From: Vermamoeba vermiformis
Lineage: Eukaryota > Tubulinea > Echinamoebida
Length of the DNA stretch: 64,000 nucleotides
Assembly (NCBI GenBank): GCA_045837725.1
Contig: JBEWZL010000084.1
Span: forward strand, 248,001-312,000
Direction of reading: 5' to 3'
Under the pieces are notes generated by a model. It was given only the letters and a program-made list of their open reading frames with translations, did no database searches and was not told the origin of the DNA. Of this stretch, positions 44,203-52,426 are shown piece by piece. Position numbers and translations under genes: made by a program. How positions within the stretch are numbered: position 1 is the stretch's first letter; the number at the start of each line of letters is the position of its first letter.

Positions 44203-45189
44203 TTAAATGTCATTTTCAGGTACGAATATTGTTGTGTTCGTGTATGCACCTCGAGGCAGTTGGCTTGCCATGACAACAAGTTGCCGAAACTGTTCACAAA
44301 AGTAATCAGCGACGTCAACGGTCTGATCCAATGGCCTGCCATATAATAGTGATATCACAGAGTAACATAAGGGGTAGTATTCTTCTTGTGATTCATCGCC
44401 GTTGTGTTTGTGAGTGAACAGATCGCACCACTGGTTTGTCGAGTAGCTCCATACTGAGGCTTTGAAGTAGTATGGATTTGTTACCAATGGCTTAATCTGA
44501 GTTCTGATGACAATAGGCGCTGCTGAGGGCCCAATGAATATGAACTCTAGTGACGCAGGTAGTCCTGCGAATGGATCTTCATTTCGTGGCTGCTGAGCAC
44601 GACGGCCACGAGTTAGCTGCCTCTCTTTTAGTCTCTTGATATATTCTAAGTGTCTGGCCTCTTCTTGCTCGTGCTGCGTGGTTGATCTGTCGTAAATTGT
44701 AACTTTTGAGCCAATTGCGTCTTCTTTGCTGGGATAGATTCGATCGATATTTACTGCGTTTGGTAGTAATGATACCCTATGATAGTATCTCGACTTCCAA
44801 GGTGATTTCGTGCTCAAAACCGGTTCTAGAAAGTCGCTGCATCCGGAAAATAACGATTTTTGACTTTCATTTTTTAATTCGCCAATTAATTCTTCATCAT
44901 TTTCGTTTTGTTGCAAATATTGCAATTCATCAGCAGTAATAAAATTACTCTTCCAGCGCCACACGTAAAGTTTCTGGTAGCTTACATCCAAACTAAAATT
45001 GGAAAAAGGCTTCGCCACCATATTTAATTGCGGAAGCGATTTCATATCGCAAAAATATTCAATGGATCTCCATATGTCCATAACACTGAGTGGTTGGACG
45101 TCGGTCGATTGATTCATAGATTCGTTTCCAGTACGGAGCTTTTTCGCAAGGGGCTGAGAAGGATTTTCGTCTTCAGTTTTTCTCTTCAT
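44203..45189 (-). CDS. Single-exon protein, F-box-like, with N-terminal nuclear-localisation-like signal
   Basis: An uninterrupted 328-codon frame. Basic clusters MKRKTEDE and AKKLRTGN look like a bipartite nuclear signal. Residues about 35-85 (SVMDIWRSIEYFCDMKSLPQ then KLYVWRWKSNF) fit an F-box-like helical core with the aromatic L-x-x-W-R ending. The middle has an Arg/Gln-rich coil (LKERQLTRGRRAQQ). The C-terminal half is beta-rich (LEFIFIGPSAAPIVIRT, YYFKASVWSYST) and ends in LPRGAYTNTTIFVPENDI. No named family; an SCF adaptor role is an inference. Confidence 0.6.
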   Translation of the reverse strand: MKRKTEDENPSQPLAKKLRTGNESMNQSTDVQPLSVMDIWRSIEYFCDMKSLPQLNMVAKPFSNFSLDVSYQKLYVWRWKSNFITADELQYLQQNENDEELIGELKNESQKSLFSGCSDFLEPVLSTKSPWKSRYYHRVSLLPNAVNIDRIYPSKEDAIGSKVTIYDRSTTQHEQEEARHLEYIKRLKERQLTRGRRAQQPRNEDPFAGLPASLEFIFIGPSAAPIVIRTQIKPLVTNPYYFKASVWSYSTNQWCDLFTHKHNGDESQEEYYPLCYSVISLLYGRPLDQTVDVADYFCEQFRQLVVMASQLPRGAYTNTTIFVPENDI

Positions 45190-45336
45190 TGTGTTATGAC
45201 AAAATGGTCGTGGGTTTACACGTTTTGGTGGTGATCTATCAAAAAAATAAGATTTTCTTCTAATTTATTTTCCTGTTCCTGAACGAACAACCTTTTCGGT
45301 CGAACAATTTATTCCTCTGACTTACAACGTTTAAAT

Positions 45337-46548
45337 TTACCATGCTAAAAGTACGACAAGTTGCGCCGTAATGATAGCCACTGCTAAAACTGCCTCAACA
45401 CATCTGACACTTCTGGCAGCCACCGAAACAATTTTGGCACTCGAGGTTGAAGCGTCAGGCGATCCGGTCGTGGTGGTAACAGGAGTTCCTTTTGGTGCAA
45501 TTGGGAAGGCAATTGGCGTTGTGACAGGACTGGCAACAGGCGGGGCCTTGGGTGCGGTGACTGGAACTGCAACGGGACTGGCAACTGGTGTAGCGACGGG
45601 AGGTGCTTTGGGCACTGTTACGGGAGCGGCTATTGGTGCTGCCACCGGAGTGGCCTTTGGAGCTGCAACAGGTGTAGCGATTGGCACGGCGACTGGAGGA
45701 GCCTTAGGAGCTGTAACAGGAGCAGCGACTGGTGCTGCAATAGGAGAGGACACTGGTACTGCTACTGGGGTGGCCTTTGGAGCTGCCACAGGTGTAGCGA
45801 TTGGAACCGCAACGGGAGGTGCTTTCGGAGCTGTAACAGGGGCAACGACAGGCGTCGCGACAGGAGTGGCTTTAGGTGCTGCAACGGGAACGGCGACAGG
45901 AGGCGCCTTCGGAGCTGTGACAGGAGCTGTGACCGGTGTGGCAACAGGAGGAGCCTTTGGAGTTGTGACAGGAGTGGCGAGGGGAGCAGCGACGGGAGGT
46001 GCCTTTGGAGCAGCGACAGGAGCTGCGGTAGGAGTTGCGGGGATTGGTGGCAGTGTATGTGGAGTTGCAGTATAAGGACAAGCAATGCAGTTAGTATCTC
46101 CTTGCGCTGCGTATTCACCTGAAGTGACTCGAGCAGCACAATCGTTGTAGCAGAGCTGACAGCACGAATAACATTTCTTTTGTTCAGGAGGGGACAGCGG
46201 GGCTATTGTTCGCTTGCAGTCAGTGTCGCTAGTACACGATTGAAGGACCATGCATGGGTAAGTATAGTCAACATTTTCGAAGCCTCCCCAGCCTTGACAA
46301 AAACTCGTGAGATCCAGATTTCGTTTTGGACAGAGTAGTTGCCAAGTGTTGAACACCTGCGAGGCACAAGCAGTGATTGAAACATCTACTGGTCCATATG
46401 CACAGACTTTTGCAGGAATGGCGTACGTGTTGGCAGTTGAATTACCGCACAGGGAATTACGGATCCCGGTTGTTGGTTGACACGTTCGATCTGCTGCTAT
46501 AACTGCACTAATAAATAGTAGCGTGACTAATAATACTATTTCGCGCAT
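45337..46548 (-). CDS. Secreted/GPI-anchored-like protein with Cys-rich head and Pro/Ala/Val repeat stalk
   Basis: 403 codons from MREIVLLVTLLFISAVIAA, a clear signal peptide; an open frame continues upstream but has no ATG. Residues about 20-160 are Cys-rich (RTCQPTTGIRNSLC, CASQVFNTWQLLC, CYSCCQLCYNDC). Residues about 170-350 repeat APxATPxxAPKAPPVAVP with small changes, a stiff stalk likely to be glycosylated. The tail (SPDASTSSAK then a hydrophobic run CVEAVLAVAIITAQLVVLL) fits a GPI-attachment or membrane-anchor signal. The coding repeat is minisatellite-like, so length variation between strains is likely. A cell-surface or cyst-wall protein is an inference. Confidence 0.75.
   Translation of the reverse strand: MREIVLLVTLLFISAVIAADRTCQPTTGIRNSLCGNSTANTYAIPAKVCAYGPVDVSITACASQVFNTWQLLCPKRNLDLTSFCQGWGGFENVDYTYPCMVLQSCTSDTDCKRTIAPLSPPEQKKCYSCCQLCYNDCAARVTSGEYAAQGDTNCIACPYTATPHTLPPIPATPTAAPVAAPKAPPVAAPLATPVTTPKAPPVATPVTAPVTAPKAPPVAVPVAAPKATPVATPVVAPVTAPKAPPVAVPIATPVAAPKATPVAVPVSSPIAAPVAAPVTAPKAPPVAVPIATPVAAPKATPVAAPIAAPVTVPKAPPVATPVASPVAVPVTAPKAPPVASPVTTPIAFPIAPKGTPVTTTTGSPDASTSSAKIVSVAARSVRCVEAVLAVAIITAQLVVLLAW
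45480..46040 (-). repeat. Coding minisatellite-like repeat (Pro/Ala/Val stalk)
   Basis: About 560 bp of imperfect tandem units built from GCTCCTGT(C/T)GC-like blocks, coding PVAxPxxAPKAPPVA on the minus strand. Units vary in length and sequence, so it is an old or gene-converted array rather than a recent expansion. Confidence 0.7.
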
Positions 46549-47075
46549 ATTTGTATCTTGATTCGTGGTGATAGCGACGGATCCTGAAACTACACTGATT
46601 TTACCTGAACTGTCCCAGTTTTTAGCCACCTGCAACCGAATCTTCACCGTCTCATTCGAAAATCAACCTGTAGATTTTGTGTACTATTAGACAACAGACT
46701 AACCAATGACGGGTAATTTACCTTGAAATTGGTATCAGATCTTGCTGGCAGATCTTTGTTCGTCTTTGAACGGTTTGTGCGCGTGGAAACTCGTGCCTTG
46801 GAGTTATCACAGGCCTCGGCTAATTGATATCGACCTTAGACTTTTTGTGACGAGACTTGTGTCGCACATTTGAAGCATGACATGGGCAATTGGAGCACAA
46901 AATCTCGCCTCGCATTCTTTAGTACGCTCTATGTTACTCTCGGGTTAGAAACACTTGTAATGTGGTGACAACTACATCAACGGCAATATTTGTGCATCTA
47001 GAATACTTTAACTTGAGATCTAAAACGGGGTTAACGGATGCGGATTCAGCAAAAACTTGAGAATAATTTATATAT
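46549..47075. other. Intergenic region
   Basis: Lies between the surface-protein gene start and the CZIB stop codon. No coding sequence or repeat recognised. Confidence 0.45.
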
Positions 47076-48642
47076 CTATTCAATTTGATATCCTACATTA
47101 TAAATGCCCACGGAGTCGTTAGCAACGTCGTCATAATCGGCCCAATCCTCGTGCAATTCAACTTGAAATTTCTTCTCGCTCTTTACTCCTTGACAAGTCC
47201 ATCCATTAGCTGGTTGAAATTCAATGGGCACTGTTCCTCGGCATTCGAACACGATGACTGGAACGAATCTGCCAAAAAAGGTAAATTTAGGTTAATACGA
47301 TGTTGCGCTAGTAACGTATTTAAGAAATTAATATTAATGCAATTAATATTGGACAACTGTTGTGTGGTAATATAAAACTTTAATAACCAAAGACGTTTCG
47401 TTACTAAAAATAGAAGGATCTGGATCCCAATCCATTTATTCGAATGAAAATAATCGTAGGTGATAATAATGAACGATAATATTATAACAAAAGATAAAAA
47501 AAAAGACCGCGCGGTCTAACTCAACCCTCACAAGTATAGAACTCAGAAAAATTGGCCTATTTCTCAGCTAACCGACAGTCTTCCTGCTCAATGTCGCTAT
47601 TTAAACACCAAAACTTGTCTTTTGCGCTCAGTTATGGGAATCTGCAGCTATATCATACTTTTATGCGAGTATTATTAGGCTAATTACAAAATAAATAAAA
47701 TACTTTTAAAGTTTAAGGCGCGATCTAGATCCGTTTCGTAGTTATTGAGTTGTCATAGCTTTGAGGGATTATTTTTAAACATATTTAATTTATGTAACCA
47801 TATTTCTAATTATTAGCTGAATCTAAATGCTAAAAGTCATATTTACCGAACTCGCTGATCGGATCTTTGTAATAGATATTTGAATTTCGCTCATAAATTT
47901 TGCTAATATTTATAGACGCCCTAGTTTAATATATTCGCTAATATTTAGCCACAAGACTACCCACTAACATTTTAAATAATTTTTGAAAATTCAAAATTAT
48001 TAATTAATTGACTGCGCGACTTGGTATGGTCATTTAGTCTTCTCAAAACTACTAAAATTCATAATTATTAATTTTTACTTACTTTCCGTTATCTTCAGGA
48101 GTCAAAGCTCGGCAAGCTTTCGTCGAAACAACATCCACCGTCATATCTCGCTTGCAAAACTTGCACTTCATAATTAAATTGGCTAAAAAGGATTATTAAT
48201 ATGGGTTTAATAGGCAGCCAGGAATAAGGGCCCAACAGCTTCGTCGAGAAAATTTTTGAGCAGATTTGCAAAACTTACTAGTGCCTCGACCGTGAGGGTT
48301 TTCCAATTGCTCTTGACCATTCACATCGACAAAATTTTCTTTGACTTCATTACAGTGCGAGCACTTGAACTACGAAGACCACAGGGTTAATTGCTTCCGA
48401 CATCCAGAGAAAATTATCAGACCCAGTCCAAATACCTTAATTTTCCAACTACACAGTGCTTAATTAATATCGTATAAATATTTTATTACATATCTAATAT
48501 TTTTATGCTTACTCAATGCTGGCGTCGGGATGCAGATTGGTCACGTTCTCAAGATCTGCCTTCAGTGATAAAGTGAATTGAACCTGATAAGTAGAATTAA
48601 TATAAAATAATTGTAGCCTCATTATTGCAATTACATTACCAT
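47076..48642 (-). CDS. CZIB: CXXC zinc-binding protein CZIB (DUF866/UPF0587)
   Basis: Six coding exons, about 158 residues. Exon 1 carries only the ATG (48642-48640) before a GTAATG donor. Exon 2 encodes VQFTLSLKADLENVTNLHPD. Exon 3 is a 13-nt microexon (48448-48436) giving the WKIK that joins to FKCSHCNE in exon 4. Exon 5 encodes MKCKFCKRDMTVDVVST. Exon 6 encodes FVPVIVFECRGTVPIEFQP and ends in DYDDVANDSVGIYNVGYQIE. All phases agree. The order and wording match human CZIB (C1orf123): LKA.LENVTNL, W-x-K-C-x2-C, GRG, KC-x2-C, FECRGLEP-x-[DE]FQP and SVGIYEV. The two CXXC pairs bind zinc; the cellular role is little known. The last intron is long (about 47273-48087) for this genome. A TIR element lies just upstream of the start. 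Confidence 0.9.
47504..47517. repeat. 14-bp perfect GC-rich palindrome in long CZIB intron
   Basis: AGACCGCGCGGTCT reads the same on both strands and stands out in AT-rich intron DNA directly after an A-run. Confidence 0.6.
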
Positions 48643-48663
48643 TGTTGCCTGTGTTGTCTGTGA

Positions 48664-48702
48664 AGATAGTCGTTCGACTTCTGGGTAAGGTAAATTTTAC
48701 CT
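48664..48702 (+). repeat. Left terminal inverted repeat
   Basis: Starts AGATAGTCGTTCGACTT; pairs with 49664-49702 with about two mismatches. A CCTACC-loop-GGTAGG hairpin follows just inside. Confidence 0.82.
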
Positions 48703-48861
48703 GGTTTTTTTTTTCCTACCGACTTTTCGGGTAGGAAACGGATAATTTACCTTTCCCTTAGGTTAAGGTAAATTTACCTCCAATTGCCAATCTATGATGT
48801 AAAGCTGACTATAAAGAAGTAACATTGGCCACGCTTCTTGGATAAGTATATCAAAAGGTTT

Positions 48862-49386
48862 TATTTAGGTGACAAGTCCTGGATTGCCTTCGAAAGCTGA
48901 ATCTGTTGCGACCCTTCTCCAATTAATCTCTCTATATTCAATATTTCAGCCATTTTGAATTTATTAGACTATTGCATTTGTCGATTTATTTGTATTTGGA
49001 ACCGATAGCTTGTAGTGAGGTCTTCTCTAGAGAAGCGATTTTATTTCCTCGATCGAAACCTCGGGAACAGCACTGTGGTGTCGGTTAGTATTAATTAGCC
49101 CTATTGAAACATTACTTACGTGGGGGAGTTATTCATCGTATTACAATTTGTGCAATCCTCGCGGTTCAGTCGCTCGATCAGCTTTTTCAGCAACTCGAAT
49201 TCTGTTCGCATTATCTTTTTGTGGACAATAACCTGTTCTTTGACCGCACTAGCAAGTTCTTATTCGAGGCGCTACTTGCTCAAGTTGATCTTGCAATCCA
49301 ATCCGCCAATTGGAACGAACAATTTTGTAAAGCCTCAACAAATTTAGTATTCAGCTTGGCCGTGATCTTTTCGACCTGCAGGAATA
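48862..49386 (-). pseudogene. Coding-like coiled-coil fragments inside the TIR element
   Basis: On the minus strand, pieces with coding character lie in different frames: KITAKLNTKFVEALQN after a good acceptor at 49386, then KEQVIVHKKIMRTEFELLKK and LIERLNREDCTNC, a GTAAGT donor near 49130, and after an acceptor VPEVSIEEIKSLL followed by a stop. A separate 30-codon frame (MAEILNIERLIGEGSQQIQL) follows to 48862. In-frame stops and frame changes break the first pieces, so this looks like a captured and decayed host gene fragment with introns, but a small functional gene is not excluded. Confidence 0.35.
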
Positions 49387-49431
49387 TTAAACCTTCAATA
49401 AGAGTTGTTTACTAATTGACGGGTATTTGAT

Positions 49432-49449
49432 AAGCAACGTACGTTGCTT
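49432..49449. repeat. 18-bp perfect palindrome
   Basis: AAGCAACGTACGTTGCTT is self-complementary; it lies within the TIR element near its coding-like part. Confidence 0.6.
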
Positions 49450-49663
49450 CGCCGATAATTGGAATTGTAATTATTAATTAAATTGACTCCACTATTAATT
49501 ATTAATTTGAGCCCCAATGGATTTAACATTGTGGATTGGTTCAACACCCAAGCATATTGCCCGTAAGAGGAAGGCTACACACTGGTAATTTACCAATTTA
49601 CCTTGGTAAATATAACCTGGTTTTGGTTACCTTCCGACTTTTCAGGTAGGTAAATAAAAAAGA

Positions 49664-49702
49664 AGGTAAAATTTACCTTACCCGAAAGTCGAACGACTAT
49701 CT
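49664..49702 (-). repeat. Right terminal inverted repeat
   Basis: Reverse complement begins AGATAGTCGTTCGACTT; followed on the plus strand by the CTGTGA duplication at 49703-49708. Confidence 0.82.
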
Positions 49703-49814
49703 CTGTGAAAAAAAGTGAATGGTTTAGCCAAGAGCAAAATTTATTTCCTCCAAACGAGCCCGATTGGCAAATACACCGAGCTGTTTATTGACTATGCTAC
49801 GGAGTGTATAATCA

Positions 49815-51934
49815 ATGAGTTCTTATGTTATTCAATACTCGGGCAGTCAAAATTATGACGCCGAAAAGCTGCATCAGCCCAAAAAATCTCTTAGCTCTGT
49901 CGGGCTAATCTTCATGGTATTTTTTGCGGTATCTGGTGGTGCATTTGGACTGGAAGATGGCCTTGGTAAAGGTAATTTGCGTAATTTTGCGTAATAAAAA
50001 TACGAAATTAGTGAATTATTTTGCGAAACGTTCAGATCTGTTTAGATCGTCACAATAACTTTGATTTTTTCTGGTAATAACAAATTAAATCATAATGAAT
50101 AGTATGATATGTGTGATTCGATTCAGCGTAGAAAAATCAAGCGAAAATTATGTCGGCTGCTGGAGATGCTGATCCTGCTTTACAGGCTACCCATTAATAT
50201 TTCTTATCACATTACTGGTTGTACCATGGATATGGTGCTTACCTAAGTAAGTATGGGCGATAATCACGCGACGGAGGGTTCCGATCGGAGCAAGATCCTA
50301 TTTCTACCGTTGATTTAATTATCCAACTTTACTAATATTATATGAATTTAGTGCGCTAATGAGCGCTGAATTGACGTCAGCAATGCCCGAGAACGGTGGC
50401 TATTTATTATGGATCGACAAATGTTTCGGTAGATTTTGGGCCGTTCAAGCAGGCTGGTGGAACGTTTGGTACGGCATATTAAATAATGCCCTATTGCCTA
50501 TCATGTTTGTGGATTATGTCGAAAACTTCAGCAGCACTGAAGTCCTCGAACGACATTGGTACCTGCCTTTCGTCATTCGCGTGGCTTTCATCGTATTCTG
50601 CCTATTGCTGAATATATTCGGCGTTCAAGTCGTAGAAAAGGCCACTATAGTATTTGGAATTATAGTACTGGCTCCGTTCTACGTCATGTTTTTCATGGGC
50701 GTGAAGGAAATCGATCCGCACGATTGGACGATATTACCTCCAAGCGTCAGCAACGTCAATTGGGGAGTATTCATTAGCGTAGTATTATGGAATACAAGCG
50801 GTAAGACGAACAAACGCCATCCCACGATTTCTTGCTCACTTGCCTTTCTTTCTGGCATCTGCATCTGAAATTCAACAATTTTTGTAATAATCATATAATT
50901 GCATTAGGTTGGGACAATATGTCGCTTTTATCAGGAGAAATGAATCCAGCTACTTCAAAGAAGAAGTACATCAAGTTGTTGATTATCGTAATCGTCTTGG
51001 TGATCACTAATTACCTCATGTCATTCCTCGTTGGCATGAGTGTCGCTAAGCCATACGATTTATGGACCGAAGGATATTTTTTGAAAGTTGCTAAAATTGT
51101 TGGTGGACTCGGATTGCAGTACGTAATTTCAATTTTAAAAAACGAACGGATCAGGTCATATTTCAATTGATAGAGTTAATATTATTACACGTGATGAAAG
51201 ATTTGCTAATAAGACTCGTTTTAATTAGAATTATGATGCTGGCAGGTGCATTGACGACATCGCTCAGTGCGTACATTTTGAACACGTGCTTTGGCGCACA
51301 ATCAATTTCTAGCATGGCCGAGCCTGATATGATAGAGTAGGTGCCTAGTACTACTTAAATTTTGTTTCGTATTTCAAATTTCTTTCGAAAGTATCGCAAA
51401 AAGTTATCGCCAAGTAGCATGTTGTCATCGATTCAAAATTTAATTCTATTGATTTCAAGTGTCCGTTGTAGGGTTATCGAGGCTAACATTATTTATAGTA
51501 TTCCATTCTTTACTTGGAAATCACGCTGGAACACGCCTTGGGTCTCGATCTTGTTCTTTACCTTACCTGGTCTCGCGCTCATGCTTTTACCCGAGTTCTC
51601 AGTCGTGTTGCAACTCTCGCAAACATTAGCCGTGATGAGAGTGTTGCTAGAGCAGATTGCGTTGATCGTTCTGCGGTTTACGCATCCACAAATGGAAAGA
51701 CCTTTCAAGATCGGCTTGAACAACACGCTGCTGATTTTGGCCTTTACGCCTGCAATACTTATTTGTCTAATTTTCTTCTATTTTGCCTTCACTGAATCGC
51801 TTTTCAACGTCATTTGCACAGCTGGTGTAGTAGCTTTAGGATGCTGCTTTTATTTTGTACGCTGGGCTTTTGGACTGCGACGGAGGCATGAATCAAAGGA
51901 AGAGGAGGAAGAGCGTAAAGGACTATTAAATTAA
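49815..51934 (+). CDS. APC-superfamily amino acid/polyamine transporter (PUT/LAT type)
   Basis: About six exons, near 470 residues, twelve hydrophobic segments. TM1 is GLIFMVFFAVSGGAFGLEDG with the unwound G-rich APC turn; the first junction (donor AAAG|GTAATT, acceptor TTTACAG at 50186) gives EDGLGKGYPLIF, the right length for the family. WCLPSALMSAELTSAMPENG and GGYLLWIDKCFGRFWAVQAG match plant polyamine-uptake (PUT/RMV1) and protist POT1 carriers (IPEALITAEM...FPENGGYVVW). The penultimate junction joins MAEPDMI to DIPFFTWKSRWNTPW. The C-terminus is acidic/basic (ESKEEEEERKGLLN), cytosolic. A plasma-membrane polyamine or cationic amino acid importer is the best call; substrate not provable here. 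Confidence 0.84.
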
Positions 51935-52426
51935 TGTAAATAAAACATGATCTGTTGCAACAAGTAAATCGACTGACGTGTGACGTTAGGTGACTTTGTG
52001 TTCTTCTGTTTAGTCTTGTAATTATAGTAGAGCTGTGAACATAAGAGGGCATGTTGCATTAGTAAAATGTAGGTAACAAGAAAGATAGTATTTAGATTAA
52101 TAAACTAATCATAAACAGGAGGAAGCGTTTTTCTTAATTGCAACGCTTTATCTCTTTATATGTTCGTTAAAATTAACATCAGGTACGTACTATAAAGAAA
52201 TGTCAAATAAATAAATAAACAACGATCGCAAATCCAAATCTGAAAATAAAATCAGTTTAGAATCGCTCCAAATTGCGATCATTATCCGCAATTAAAATTA
52301 AATTATTTTTAGGCTGCGAGTCGCCATTGATTCTGAATACCCCGCGTAACAATGCTGGATTAACCGAAGCTGATCTGTAAAATTTATTACTCTGGCGGAG
52401 TTTCAGCTTCCAACAATTTTGCTTCT
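51935..52426. other. Intergenic region; 5' end of the receptor kinase gene unresolved
   Basis: No ATG in frame with the kelch-like gene is present: its frame is open back to 52364, where a TAA precedes it. The open part (52364-52426) already encodes a kelch-like GGVSASNNFASL. An upstream first exon with signal peptide is expected; a candidate ATG at about 52159 with a GTACGT donor does not give a clean join. Confidence 0.4.

Larger units (their letters stand above)
48664..49702. mobile_element. Non-autonomous TIR DNA transposon (about 1,039 bp) with 6-bp target duplication
   Basis: Terminal inverted repeats begin AGATAGTCGTTCGACTT at both ends and agree at about 37 of the first 39 bases. Direct repeats CTGTGA flank the element at 48658-48663 and 49703-49708, as expected of a target-site duplication. 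Subterminal zones hold several GGTAAATTTACC-type palindromes and a CCTACC...GGTAGG hairpin at each end, the loop of one being inverted relative to the other. No transposase is seen inside, so it depends on a partner elsewhere. High TIR identity suggests recent mobility. It inserted 21 bp upstream of the CZIB start codon, in its 5' UTR or promoter. The superfamily is not assigned. Confidence 0.82.

Noticed and set aside
45371-46075. Long plus-strand frame of Gly/Ala/Thr repeats opposite the surface-protein gene
   Set aside because: It is the complement of the Pro/Ala repeat; the repeat unit is open in both directions. The minus-strand frame has signal peptide, cysteines and anchor, the plus-strand frame has nothing else.
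49104-49415. Plus-strand 103-codon frame inside the TIR element
   Set aside because: The coding-like signal (coiled-coil heptads, splice-like sites) is on the minus strand; the plus frame is its shadow.
50156-50186. Possible miniexon coding AAGDADPALQ in the transporter gene
   Set aside because: It cannot be read in frame with the next exon, and the AAAG|GTAATT donor with the TTTACAG acceptor already gives the exact family length.
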